Shown here: positions 24,731 to 37,745 of the stretch, piece after piece
Layout: each line of letters opens with the position of its first letter
Position numbering within the stretch: position 1 is the stretch's first letter
NCBI RefSeq assembly: GCF_025698545.1
Contig: NC_068569.1
Span: forward strand, 868,001-932,000
Length of the DNA: 64,000 nucleotides
Reading direction: 5' to 3'
Origin: Gossypium raimondii
Lineage: Eukaryota > Streptophyta > Magnoliopsida > Malvales > Malvaceae
The notes under the pieces: generated by a model
The model's input: the letters and a program-made list of their open reading frames with translations, nothing else
Database searches by the model: none
What the model was told of the DNA's origin: nothing
Program-made: the position numbers and the translations under genes

Positions 24731-25858
24731 GTCTGGTGCTTGCAAGTTTATCATTTGACATTGCCTCATTTCGCTTTCGGGGCTTGGTGTGGGTCCATTT
24801 TCTTTTTCACCCTTTTGCATTATAGGTTGAAGCTACATCTGTTCAGCTTTGGCAAGAAAAGAATCATCTTTAGCTATTTAATCATATGTAATTTTTCTCC
24901 AGCTTTGGTTGCTTTGATTCGAATTAAATTATGTGGTTACATTCTTTGTTGTTCTCTTTAGGAATGTTGTGGAATTAGATTCGGCCTTTATTTATGCTAC
25001 CATACCACCTGTTAAGCTTCATCAATCGTTCGTTGTTTGGTATCAAGGATTTTTCGAGAACAAAAGAATCCAATATTTCTATTTTTTTTAAAAAAATTCA
25101 AATTTACCGAAGCAAAACATACGAAGGGTTTGATTGTTTTATATAATAAATTATTTCATATTTTTAAAATATATTAAAAATAATTGAAACTTATTGCTAT
25201 TAATATGCATCAAACCCCAATTGAATTTTACCAGTCTGAGCTGGTCCTTTTGTAGATTTACTTAGGCCCAATAACAGGAAGGCTTTTTGATTAACCCTTT
25301 GTTCAAACAAACCAACCCATCGATATTAATGACCAACCTTCAAAATAATATCATTACTTTTCATATTATCGGAAACTAGGTAACAGTTAGCCATTTTACA
25401 CTACGGTCCAATCGAATTTCAATACATTCAACTCAAATTTTGAAATACAAGGAATATCTATTTTTAAAATTAATTTCGATTTTAAAAATAATCTAACTAT
25501 TTAAACTCGTAAGTTTATTTATCAATTTTTATATTAAAGTTGAATCTCGAAATTTAAAAATTCAATTCTATAGAGGGAAATAAAAAAATCAATCTTAAAA
25601 AATAATGTTGAATCGTCAGATAAAAATAAAAGTGCTCAAGAACAGTGCCTGTGCAACATCCTGCGTCATCCCCAGCCGTCAGATTAACTTCGGTGTCCGT
25701 GTGATCTAGTAAGAAGGTCAAATCCAACGACACTCTGCAAATATATAAAACAAACACCAAATCCAACGCTTTAAAGAAAAATTTGCAGTCAAATAATAAT
25801 ATTTCCCTAACGGGGAAAAAGCTGATACATGACTTGACAAGGTGGAAAAGTAACGACC
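24731..25858. other. intergenic, no gene seen
   Basis: Mixed-composition spacer after the LTR fragments. No reading frame with recognisable domains. The portion from about 25620 is less AT-rich and runs into the CACGTG cluster. Confidence 0.4.
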
Positions 25859-26166
25859 GACACGTGTCATTGTTATTTTTTGAATTCCGAAAAATGCCCC
25901 TCCACCGTCAAATCAAAATGCACTAATCCTCGTGGCCGTCATTTCGACGGCGTCTAAACGTGTTTCCCGGGTGGACAAATACGGCAATTCCAAATCACAT
26001 AAGTTATCACAGCCAGAAAGGTCTCAGGGTTATATCAGTCATTTAACGAAAGCTGAAGAGATTCATGCGCGTGCAGCACACCTCCATATTTCATTGGAGA
26101 AAGGGAACCGATTGCCAGTGTACCACGTGATTTGCAGTGGTGACGTGCAGTTATGTCACGTGACAT
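25859..26166. promoter_or_regulatory. cluster of three CACGTG (G-box/ABRE) palindromes
   Basis: GACACGTGTC at 25859-25868, CCACGTGATT round 26124-26129, and a 14-base perfect palindrome ATGTCACGTGACAT at 26153-26166. TGACGTG (26141) and ATGACGTAA (near 26205) lie close by. G-boxes and ABREs bind bZIP and bHLH factors in ABA and light responses. The patch is GC-richer than its surroundings, yet no coding region follows within several kb on either strand, so the target is unknown: a non-coding transcript, a lost gene or chance. Confidence 0.45.
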
Positions 26167-26219
26167 CACAATCAACGTCCGGACTCCGGGGAAGGACCTT
26201 CCTCATGACGTAATTGTAT

Positions 26220-29200
26220 TCTGTGTTTTTATTCACAAAGAGGGAGCCGTACATGCCTTTTCCCTTCCTTTTTTATATTTCTCTAAGCCTGTACCCTTTT
26301 TATTTAAGAGTTTGTTCTTATAACACGTTATTAACGGAGTATTTCAATTTTTGGTGATATTATTATTCCAGTTTCTGATCTCTGATTTTCTTACGTTTAA
26401 ATTCATTTCTTGATTTATCGATATTATTTTTAAGCATTTTATTAAGCAGGTATTACTGTGATAACATTTTATATTATCATATCACTTTTAAAAATATAAA
26501 CTCAATAATCAAATACATATCCAACCATATTAAAATATAAATTTACAATCACTCTACCTATATTGATTATTAAGTAAAATTTAAAAATATTTTTAACGTA
26601 AAATATTTTCTTTTACCCATATTATAAATATAACAATATCTAATTTCTTTTATTTTTGAATAGATGAACCGTACACACTAATTTTGTCATTAAATTAATA
26701 ACTTAGGAAAATTCTTTTTAGCCCTCCGTGATTTTAAGAGTTTTCCACGAACAATTTCTAGCTACAAGTTTCAAATGTGAGGTTTATAGATAAATTTAGG
26801 ATTTATAAGTTCAGGGTTTATGATTTTATGATTTTATAGAAACACTATTAAATGTATTAATAATAAACTAGATTTAAATCTTAAAAAGCAGCGGCTTGGA
26901 TTTGGCGGAGGATAGTATGATTTAGCTACCTTTCAAAAGAAAATTAATTAAATATAGATAATTGAGCAGCTTTTGGTACCCTGCAAATAATATTATTTAA
27001 TTCGAAAATGGATAACGCTAATCCTTTAATCATCTCATTTCGTATTGTCGGTAAATCCATCTTCTGAGGCCTTGTAATATTTTATTATCAAAAACATAAA
27101 TTTATTCATAAAAATTGCTGTTTCTAGTACTATCACCATGAACCTAATTCACTTTTACTTAATTAACAGGCTCCAACTAAGTGAAATCATATGCTCCTAT
27201 TTCTATAATTTGATTTCGACTAACTACCAATTTTCTCGTGAAAATCATTGCAATCCCATGTAAGGAATTTTGTAGTGATTGAGAAGTGTTTTTTTAATAT
27301 AATACACTGATTTAGTCAATGCTCCAATCATATCATTTTTCTTACTAGTAACCAGTTGCATCGGTTAATAAATGAATCAAATTTCTGTCAGTGTAATTAA
27401 ATCAAGTTTTCTTATACAACATGTGTCAGCGTAATAGGAAATGCTTACAACTAGTATTCCTACACTAACCGGATATTTTGGTGACTGGTCCTCTTGTTTG
27501 TTCGGTTTCAATCTCAACAAGGACAAGGAATCTGGACCTCCCATTTTCAGAAACAATTCACCCGCTTGGCAGCCATCTTTGAAAGCTAACCATTTTTTAA
27601 GTGTGAATACTCTTCAACTGTTAATGCGTTTTTAAATATTGTTAGACCCTACTTGAGAATAATAATCTCATTTTGTCGTAATAGAATGTGTATCATGATG
27701 CATATCCTGCCATACTTGACAATGACAACTTCTTTACAACGACAAGAGGATCTCTCTTGTAAATACATTTTCAAACATCTTTTAAGCCCTTAAGCAACTT
27801 TTAAACACTTATCTTTCTCATCTTTCTCCTTATTGTATTGCATTTTCTGATTTTCCATCTCTCAAAATAAATTGGCCTCCTTAACACTCTCATGTCTATT
27901 TTCTTTGCACTGTATTAACAAATTCAAAAGGCATTAACTATTAATTGGATAGAAATTTATTAGATATAAACTAATCGAAATGAAATAATTTTGATTAAAT
28001 CTATTAATCTTCATTTAATTCAACAAAAAAGTCTATCATACTTTTTAATATATAATTTTGTATTTGATGCGTGAATTTTATCTTATTTTTCGGATACTTT
28101 ATCATTATATTTTGTACTAGGTTTATTATACATTATAACCATTCCAATATATAGTTATTCTTGTATGTTGTCTATTTATAATAATAAACCTTCCCACAAA
28201 ATTGTTAATTACTATCACATGTTAAATGAATAATACTAAAAATTTAAAGCAAATAAAAGATATTAAAAAAACTAAAAGTAATCAAAATGATATTCAAATT
28301 AATTAGATTAAAATTAAATAATAAAACCCATAAATTTTCTTGAAGAGCTGATCTTTGCTTCATTAGGTTAAAGATTCGATGCTTGAGAAACAATTTAAGT
28401 TAATCAATAATATAGGAGGTTAAAAAAGAAGAAGGTAGGGAGCAATTGAGTGAATGGGGCTAGGTTTTAGGCCGGTCCAAAATTTGATTTTAGGTATTCC
28501 AAGCATGCAGCATAGCTACTCAATATAAGAAGTAAAAATGGTTAAAATAAAGGAAAATTATTACTTTTTACTGTGTTTGATACGAAAGGTTAAAAACATA
28601 AAAGAAGAAGAAAGGGTGTAAGTAAATAAACTGTTCCACCCATAATTGAAATGATAGGATTTCAAGAAATGGAAATAAATATAATAAATTCACCCATTCC
28701 CATTCCCCCCCTTCCGTCTTTCGTATTTCCCTTCAATTCAACGTCCTTGTCTACTATAATAAAAGTAAAATATAACTATAAATTAATACAAAATATAATT
28801 AGACAAAATCATATACCACGATGGTACGACTTCAACTTAGACCAACAATACCAAAATCTTGTTAGGCCTCGACAATTTTTTTATTATATATCATGTTTGA
28901 TAATTAGTTTATATATTTAAATCTTTGAAAATGTTTAAGTCCTAGATTTATTACGTGTTTAAATAATTTTTTAATAAAATTTGTACAAAAATAAAAACAC
29001 TATTAGAATTATAATATTTTTATTTTAGATTACATTTTAAAAATTAAAATATAGTATAAATAATATAATCTAGAGGGTTCACAAGGTTTGATGATGATAC
29101 CTTGAAACCTACATATTCAACGCAGCCGACCTATTGAAGTTGTATTTTAATATCAAAACATCGCAATAACTTTCAAAAAAAAAAACACATTCTCTTCTCA

Positions 29201-30086
29201 ATAACATTAAAATGGGAAAAGATTTTTATTATGACTTAAATATTTAAAGCTAGTCGAACTCAAATCTAGGAAATCTTACTTTAAATATTTTAAAACTTTG
29301 ATATGCATTGCTATCACTTAAACAAATTTAAACTATATTTATTTTCTAGCTTTTCTAGTAAAATGTATTAACGTATAAAAGTAGATACAGATAAAGTATT
29401 CATAATCGAACCATGCCATGATTAATTAGGTTTAGGCATTACGCTAAATCCTTTGAATACACTACCTACCTATGCTCATGTGGGCTCCAACTGTTTATAT
29501 ATGCCTACAAGATCTTAGCCCTAAATATATTAATTAGGTCTCTTACTATTCAAAGCATTACATTTTCATGGTTTAAAGTTTTGTTCTGGGATCAAATTAA
29601 ATTAATTAAGTTGGTATATTATTAGAGAGAATTAGCATTTACTGTTTTTCAAATTAAACCGGTTAAACAACTTGGGCAATAGGCTAGCTTGCCACACACA
29701 CATCATCACTCACCAGCCACGAAGCCACTATGCATGTTCTTCAAGTCGGTATAAAAATAATTAAGGAAAAAGATGGAGCTTAATACTTTATTGGGTGACT
29801 AATTTAATGGAACATTCTCATCTTCATGTTTCCTGTTTATTTTATTGTTGTTATTATTTTGCATTGGCATGTTTGTATTCATTACCCTCAACCTTTCCTT
29901 CTTATTTAATTCATGTTGCAACTCTTAGGATAACTGCAAGTCTCTGCTCTTAATGTATCTATCTTTTGTGATCAATATATTATAATTTCTTTTCTCCTAT
30001 TCTTCTCCATTCTAAATATTAATTATTTACATAAATATTAAATTAAATTAAATACCGGCTTCACTTCGCCAATCACCATACGACCT
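26220..30086. other. intergenic AT-rich spacer
   Basis: Nearly 4 kb without a supported gene. Short open frames at 27441-27635 and 28651-28920 have no domain and no splice partners. A word TGTTAGACCCTACTTGAG near 27640 may be the edge of an old LTR element, but no matching end was found. Confidence 0.4.
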
Positions 30087-30671
30087 TAGGGGTGTGCAAA
30101 ATTCGGGTAAAACCGAAAAATTCGGTTAACCGACCGAATTCGGTTAATCGGTCGGTTAACCGAATCTTTTTGGTCGGGGGTCGGTTAATTTTTTTTGATT
30201 TTTCCGTTAACCGAAAAATTAATAAATAAAATTATAATATATAAATAGGCCCACTATTCACCTAAACTCAATCTAAACCCAAGTATTCAACCCAACCCAA
30301 CCCAATCATAAAATTAAAATACAAATAATTTAATAAATAAAAATAAAATTTTAAAACTAAGACTAAAACTAAAGTCTAAAAGTCTAAAAATAATTTAATT
30401 ATGTAGTGATTCAATTTGGTTAATTTGGTTAATTCGGGTAATTCGGTTAATTCGGGTAATTCGGATAATTCGGTTAATTCGGTTAATTTTTAACCAAAAA
30501 TTAAAAAACATATAATTTTCGGTTAATTCGGTTAACCGACCGAATTAACCGAAAAAATTTCGGTTCAGTTAATTTTTTTGAAAAAAAATTCGGTTCAGTT
30601 AACGGTTAAAAATTTTAAAAGATCATTTAATTCGGTTAATATTATTTCGGTTAACCGAATGAACACCCCTA
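30087..30671. mobile_element. hAT-type MITE with CGGTTAA-rich ends, 8-bp TSD
   Basis: Begins TAGGGGTGTGCAAAATTCGG and ends CCGAATGAACACCCCTA, giving a TAGGGGTGT terminal inverted repeat extended by imperfect pairing. The flanking 8 bases are TACGACCT (30079-30086) and TACCACCT (30672-30679), one mismatch. The inside is filled with TTCGGTTAAT units and GGTTAACCGA palindromes and could fold into long hairpins. 585 bp, no transposase. The 8-base duplication points to hAT. Confidence 0.78.
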
Positions 30672-32300
30672 TACCACCTCTCACCTTGGCTCGCTTAATC
30701 CCTTCTGTTTCCAAACATGCAACACTTTATACAATGTTTAGCAAGCGTCCACGTGGCAGCATACCTTTAACCCATTTTGCCAACAGCTTCTGGCCCTCTG
30801 TACTTCCTCAGCTATTATTTTACCCGACGTTTCAATGTGCGCGTGGAATACACGCTTGTTCAAATACATAAACATTTTCTGATGGAATCAATTTTTTCTT
30901 TTCTTTTTTAATTTTAAAGTGTAATCTAAATTAAAACCAATAATAAGAATGGCTGCAACCCAAAATTAAAACTAATAAATTGAACTAAAACTCATCTATA
31001 AAAAACACATACTTGGAGACATACTCATATAATTGTGCATGTTAAGTCTCAAATTGAACCAATCTCTCATTGGCAATAAACTTGTAAGGGTTTATATATT
31101 GATATCCATAAATATATATACTATTATTAACACATTAGTTGAGCTAGTATCATTATTAACTCAATTAAGAAAAGATTTAAAAACTATTTATAGGTAACAT
31201 TAAGATCTTAGAAAGTAATAAATATTAAGTAATTATATATATTGTTTGTAAAGTTTTTAAACCTCGAAATGGGTTAAGGATGTGATAAGTATTATATTTA
31301 TTTAAATATTTATTTAAATTTTTGTTACATCTTATAATATATTTACCAAACCCTTAACCTACTTGTGGAATTTTCATACATATTTATTATTTGATACACA
31401 ATTAGTAGAATTTTTTGCAAGCATAATTAAAAGACTACCATATATCTTATTTAAATATTTTTTATTTAAAAAAAAGCCTGTCAGTATATTAAATATAAAT
31501 TTATAATTTAATTATTTTATAAGATAAAAAAAAGTTATATAGCACATGTCTAAAAAACCATATTATAAAGTTGTTTACACAAAGAAAATATAATCCGAAG
31601 CCTACAAGCAAGTGTACTAAAAATTTGAATTTTAGTGTGCGCAGGTACCGTAAACTTATTCATTGTAACACAGTGGATTATTGCTCTATTTGCCTTACTT
31701 GAATTGCAGCAAGAAATTAAAAACAAAAACAAAAACAATGCAGATAGAACTCAAAAGCTGAGAAGAAAACAACCTTGAGAAACAGAACAAATCCTTTTCC
31801 TTAACCTTCACGCCTCCATTAATACCCTTATTTCCCTCCCTTTCTCTTGCTGCCCTGCTAAAATTAATTACTACTTACAATCATAAAATTGAAAATGCAC
31901 ATTATCTCTTCTTTTCTTTGCTTTTTCTATGTTCTATTTTCCCTGCATTAAAACCCCTGAGTTATGATCCTCCTCTCCTCCCCCCCCCCCAAATTTTTTC
32001 TCTTTCCATTGACTCGTCATTGTTTCTCTCTCTTGAGTGCTTTTCGACTCCCTTTTAAAATCCCACCTCAGCTACATGGGATTTTTATGAATTGAGAAAA
32101 CAGAGCTTTACAGAGTGAAAAGAACAGGGGAAGTAAAAAAGAAAACTACAGAGGTTTTTTTTTCCTTCTTTTTTTTTGTTCTCTCAGTATCCTTTTAAGC
32201 TTTTTTTCTTTCACTATCTTTCTTCTCCTTCTTTTTTTGGGGGTACGCTTTTCTTGATTTTTCCAATATCGTTTCCTTTTTCTTGGGATTGTTTCAAAAC
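30672..32300. other. YUC1 upstream region
   Basis: AT-rich upstream region with an 11-C run at 31980-31990 and a long pyrimidine-rich stretch (about 31800-32290) leading to the ATG, consistent with promoter and leader. I cannot fix a TATA box or transcription start. Confidence 0.5.
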
Positions 32301-33990
32301 ATGGGTTCTTACAAAGGCGAAGAACAGCATCACCATCATCATCATCGAAATGAATCGAACTGTGTTTTGGTTCATGGGCCTATCATCGTAGGTGCAGGAC
32401 CATCTGGTCTAGCAACATCCGCTTGCCTTAAACAACAAAGCGTACCTTCTCTTATCCTTGAGAAAAGCGACTGCATTGCTTCTTTATGGCAACATCGAAC
32501 CTATGATCGCCTTAAACTCCATCTTCCCAAACAGTTTTGTGAGTTACCACTCCTTGGTTTCCCTCATAATTTCCCAAAGTACCCAACCAAACACCAGTTC
32601 ATCTCTTATATGGAAACCTATGCTTCACATTTCTCAATCAAACCTAGGTTCAACCAGGCTGTAATAAAAGCCGAATTTGATCATGTTTTGGGGTTTTGGA
32701 GGGTTAAAACTCAAGACTTTGAATACATTTCAAGATGGCTTATTGTTGCCACCGGTGAAAATGCTGAGCCTGTAATACCAGATATCCCTGGTATCGACAG
32801 GTTTAAAGGTCGAGTTGTTCATACCAGTTTATACAAGTCTGGTTCTGTGTTTAAAAACCAAAGGGTTTTGGTTATTGGATGTGGTAATTCCGGCATGGAA
32901 GTCTGTTTGGACCTTTGTCGATTCAATGTTATCCCTCACATGGTTGTTAGAAACACAGTAAGTTCATTTAATGTCCTAAACCTGTAACGCATTAGATTAT
33001 ATATTCATTGTCCCTCATGTTATTTATCTGTTTTTATTTTTCTTACATAGGTGCATGTATTACCGAGGGAAATGTTTGGTTTCTCAACATTTGGGATAGC
33101 AATGGCACTTGTCAAATGGTTCCCTTTAAAACTAGTGGATAAATTGCTTTTGCTGCTAGCCAATTTCACTTTGGGTAACACTGACCAAATAGGCCTTCGT
33201 AGGCCGAAAACGGGACCTATCGAGCTCAAGAACGTCACCGGAAAGACTCCGGTCCTCGATGTCGGCGCATTATCACAGATAAAATCTGGTAAAATCAAGG
33301 TATGATAGACCCTCCCTCATGTTTCAATCACCATTTATTTTTGGGGTGCCATGGTTGATTTTATTTCACATTTTCAGGTTGTGGAAGGTGTTAAAGAGAT
33401 AACAAGAAATGGAGCTAAGTTCGTGGATGGACAAGAAAAGAAGATTGATTCAATAATATTGGCTACTGGATACAAAAGCAACGTGCCTACTTGGCTCAAA
33501 GTAAATAATTAATATGCTTATTATTTTTAGTTTTAACATGCATGCACAAAATCATTTAAAATATATTATATTTTATTAATTTTTAAGAAAATAAATACAT
33601 TGTATTGTATATGTATAGGGATGGGAATATATAAATGGGTTCTTGTTCTTATGATTCTTTTTCCACTTTTTTTTTAATTAATTGGTACCAGTATTGATAA
33701 ACTATATGGTTATAACTTTTTTTTTTTTTTACCTTTTTTTGGAAATATAGGGATGTGAATTTTTCACCAAAGATGGCATGCCAAAATCGCCGTTTCCTAA
33801 CGGCTGGAAAGCGGAGAAGGGATTGTACACAGTTGGGTTTACAAGAAGAGGGCTTCTAGGAACGGCTTCTGACGCCGTTAACATTGCTAAAGACATTGGT
33901 GAACAATGGAGGACAATCAAAGAGTGTAACGACAGCAATTTTAATTATCTTCCTCAAAGAAACGTGGTCCAAAACAAAGTAAAAAAGTAA
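32301..33990 (+). CDS. YUC1: YUCCA flavin monooxygenase (indole-3-pyruvate monooxygenase), YUC1-like
   Basis: Makes the auxin indole-3-acetic acid from indole-3-pyruvate with FAD, NADPH and O2, the rate-limiting step of the TAA/YUC pathway. Four exons: 32301-32957, 33051-33299, 33378-33500 and 33751-33990, every junction in phase 0, 422 residues (normal length). FAD-binding GAGPSG is at residues 31-36, NADPH-binding GCGNSG at 193-198, the FMO signature [11 protein letters not shown] at 169-178, and an ATGYKSNVP motif near residue 337. The closest match by recall is YUC1 of the YUC1/YUC4 pair ([38 protein letters not shown]). The start is the only ATG placing MGSYKGEE before the domain. Residues 10-15 are six consecutive histidines. 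The short basic tail ends NKVKK. Pyrimidine-rich leader upstream. Confidence 0.96.
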
Positions 33991-36900
33991 AAAGAGAACT
34001 TACCGCCGGTGACTTTCTTGTTTGTTTGTTTGTTTTTTTTGTTTTTTAATTTTGTGGCTTTTGTTGAACATTGTAAATGCATCAATTTTGTTAGGAAAGG
34101 GAGGGGGGTTACATCCATCTTTTCTACCTCTTTATGAGGTTAGTTTGATGATGTAAGTTTGTATAAAATAATTTCATAAATAAAATAGAATGTACTTTCA
34201 GTTTTTACTACAAAAGTTGTCACTAGAAATGATTATTTTAATTTATAAAAAAATTTACTTTATCATGAATATGTGAAAAAACATAAACACAGTTATGATA
34301 TAATAAACAATTTAATCACGTGCTATGCAAATTGCTAAATCTGTTCATATATATACAAGACAATGAAAAGTTATATCTCCGGCTCTTGTGGGAAAATCCC
34401 AAGTCAATGGTCAATGAAAATATTGGCGAATTGGATGCAAAGAACAAAGTTGCTTGGCAACCCCCTTTTATTTTTATCAATATCATTTAAACTTGAAATA
34501 TTTTTTGTCAACTTCTAAATTCTGAAATAAAAAATTAATTTTGTAAGTGATCGATCAGAACAAATCCTAGGTTTCTTTGAAGCTAGGAAGAAAAGTTCAA
34601 ATAAGCATGCGAAGAAAGTAAAAGGCACCAAAAGTTATCTCTACAGCTATTATTTTAATTATAGAACCTAAATTTGCTTTAATAAATTATGTAAATGGAT
34701 GGACCGACCGACCTTGCTACTAAGCTTTTATAACATATTAGGTCTTAGATGGTGTGCCCCTTCATTATTGAGTAGATTTTTTTTAAAAAGATTTTTATTG
34801 TACTTTATCTAATTAAAAGTGTTTAGTATGTGTATATATTTGTTTATTGGTAATTAATTATAACCTTCAAATGAAAATTAGATTAACATTACAACAAATT
34901 CAATAAAATTATTAGATCTCGAATTCGACATTTTAATGTGTCTAAAGCATCAAACTTGTCATTGAATCAAGGCTTAAATGGTAATTGCATAGCTTATTAG
35001 TATGATATGTTTAAAAGATATTTATTAAAGAAAATTTAAAATACCCATAAATTATTGGTGAGGAGAGAAATTATGGTCGAATATTGAAGTTGGGAAGACA
35101 CAATCATAAATCCCAAAATATTTAATCCTTTTTAAGAGTAAAAATAAAAATAAAAGATATTTTAACCATTTTAAAAAAATCTTAAAAATACATACAAATA
35201 ATTTAAAGCATAAACATGGTTCATGGTTCAAAGCAATAAATCATGTGCAAGTACAGAACAAGACAATTGAGGGTTTTAGAGATAAAGACAAGAGAGGACT
35301 GAGCAGCAAAGAGAAGGCAATTGGTGTTACTGAACACTTCAACACTGTAGATATAGTAAGTACCCACAACGCCAAGTACACACTATATAACACAAACCTT
35401 TGTTTGCATCTAATCTCTCTCCAATTTTTCAATCAATATTTTGCTTTCTTTTTTAATTAATTCAATCAATCGAATCAAAGTAGTTCAATTATTCGATTAG
35501 CTATTGAATTTTGTTCTGTTAATTTCTTAAAAATTTTGATTACCAATTAATTCGATTAAAATTTGATTAATTTAACTGAACTATTCCATTAACTACAATT
35601 ATTATTAATATTAAATAGGTTGAATGCATTATATAAGCTTAAAATAAAAATAATAATGGATTTAATAGAGATAATTTTATAATGGACTTAAAAAGAATTA
35701 TCAAAACTAAAATTATTTGAAAAAATAAAATAAAACTACATAAATAAAAAATAAAAGAAGGAAATATGCAAAAAAATTCTATTAATTGTTAGAATTAACA
35801 GAAAAAAAATTAATCCATTAATAGAGTTTTAAAAATTTTAGGTCAATTAACATTGGAAATTTGTTTGAAGTTTTAATTTGATTGTAATATTAATCAAACG
35901 GAACTTTTGAACACACGCCTATTCACTCTCTCCTTTCTATACATACATTCTTATATATATATATATGCTGACTGTTTGCTTCTTCTTTTTTTCTCTTTCT
36001 CCTCCACGCTGATAATTGAGACAATGATGGGGCGATCTGACGCCTTCCCTTCCCTTCCATCGACGACATTGTACGAATTGGCTATTCATTTTTATATATC
36101 ACAAAAACGGATTGACAGCTCTGCTTCTCTCCGTTCATTGCTCTCCACGTAACAATCTCTTGGTTGATTGTTGATTGCTGATGCAAACAACGCCCCTTTT
36201 TTTTTTTCTTCTCTGCCGCCATAACACAATTTTACAGTGTGTGAGAGAGAGAAGTGTAGGAACAACGTCTATAGGACGTGGGAAAAACAAAAAAGGCAAA
36301 AGTCCAAAGGGAGAGTTAAAATGGAAGGTGGGGGGATTTGGATTTTGGGGAAGAGCATTCAATTCGAATATCACTATCACACGATTTCAAAAGGCATGCG
36401 TTACGCTATTCAGATTCTCACGTCACTCTTTATTTTTAAAAAAATTTTCTCTCACTGACCATTGTTGCAGTGTGCAGTGAGAAGTGAGAAGAAGGCACAT
36501 TTTGCATGGTTTTGATGATCAAACAAAGTTTTTTAAAATTTTTTCTCGATTGTGTCGTTTTTTTGGATATCCATATTTTGCATGCTCCCCACCTGCTCGA
36601 CGTATTGTCCAGTCGACCGTCTTTTACTGGCCCACTCTCTTCAACTGGGATTTCAGAGAGCGAAATCAACAGGGTGGCGCGTGTATGGGACGCGAAACCG
36701 GTGGAGGGTGGGGGAAAAGGGAGCTCGGGGATCGAGGCAGGGGCGTATCTATACAATGCAAGTATAGATTGGCATGACATGGCATGCAAATGTACTAATC
36801 GAAGACTGATGGTTGTGCATGCATGCCAAATTGGCATTCTCTTGAAAACTTAAAAAAAGTACAGTTACTTTATTTATTTAAAAAAATAAAATAAAAATGT

Positions 36901-37086
36901 GCAGGATGCAGAACACAATATTCACTTACTGGATATAACAGTTTTATGATCTTTCTTTGGATATTGATGAGATGATGATGAAATAATATGATTCAGTTGT
37001 CCCATGGATGATCATCCGTGCTGAAAAACCTTTTGTTTTGGGTGATAACATTCATATTGGGCCCACTTCCTCTCACTTCTTACTTA
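33991..37086. other. YUC1 3' flank and unassigned sequence
   Basis: 3' untranslated region to about 34190, then AT-rich spacer. 35460-35900 has diverged ATTCGATTA/TTAATTCGATT text that may be an old relative of the 30087 MITE. The stretch 35990-36850 is GC-richer, with several overlapping open frames on both strands (up to 133 codons), none with a recognisable domain; see findings. Confidence 0.4.
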
Positions 37087-37745
37087 TGTAAAGGGTTAAA
37101 GTGCAAAACCCGTCGTGACCATAGTATAAGATACGCCCTATGGAGGTCTGTCGATAAGATGTGAATCATTTAGTCCACGAGAACTGGCCTGTTTTAAAGA
37201 ACTGTTGGAGAAGCCTATCAGATTAAAGCCTAGTTGGCCTGATAATGAAGATATGACAACTTAGGCTATTATATTAACTAATCTTAGAAGATTAATAGGA
37301 ATCATATCTCGTAAAGATTATATTAGATTTGATATGGCATATATTGTAAATCCCTAAAATCAAGGGATATAGTTAATCTCGTCCGTCGATGTAAATTAAT
37401 ATTGTTCGTCGATTTTGGGGGGCTCAACTATAAATAGAGAGCCTCCCCCTCACTTGAAAGGCATTCCATTATATGTTGACTTCTTAAGAGTAATAGAATT
37501 CTGAGAGCATTTACTCAAATACCCTATGTGTGTTCTTTTTCGTGGCTTTCTGTTGTTCTTTGTGGCTTCTTTTGGCATAAGTTTGCTTCTGCTATATAAA
37601 TTGGTGCCTTGGAAGACTTTTACAAGAATCCTTACTTGAGTAAAGGCTAACTTAGGCGAGTTGGGACAAACGAATCGCCTAATGCCCACGGATCGTGAGG
37701 TGAAAGATCTAGCCCCTTGACACTTACACCTGCTTGGACCTTACA
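37087..37745 (+). mobile_element. short LTR-like element with TATA box, imperfect TSD
   Basis: Begins TGTAAAGGGTTAAAGTGC and ends GGACCTTACA. Flanks are ACTTA (37082-37086) and CCTTA (37746-37750), 4 of 5 equal. A textbook TATAAATA box at 37429-37436 in CAACTATAAATAGAGAGCC and downstream CT-rich text give the U3-R-U5 look of a plus-strand LTR. 659 bp, no coding region; probably a solo LTR. An alternative end at 37738 would lack the duplication. Confidence 0.55.
37429..37436 (+). promoter_or_regulatory. TATA box of the short LTR
   Basis: TATAAATA followed by GAGAGCC, a canonical plant core promoter arrangement, within the LTR-like element. Confidence 0.5.

Noticed and set aside
25932-26213. 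93-codon plus-strand open frame over the G-box cluster
   Set aside because: Its first codon is GTG, not ATG, and it shows no recognisable domain.
30578-30871. 97-codon plus-strand open frame
   Set aside because: Runs from the end of the hAT-type MITE into flanking sequence; no domain.
32328-32345. His6 run as a cloning tag or contamination
   Set aside because: It lies in continuous native gene sequence with introns and a plausible leader, and Arabidopsis YUC1 has a related His-containing N-terminus.
36826-36850. Possible miR394 site (TTGGCATTCT)
   Set aside because: Only the first ten bases agree with my recollection of the mature miRNA, and no matching hairpin arm is apparent.
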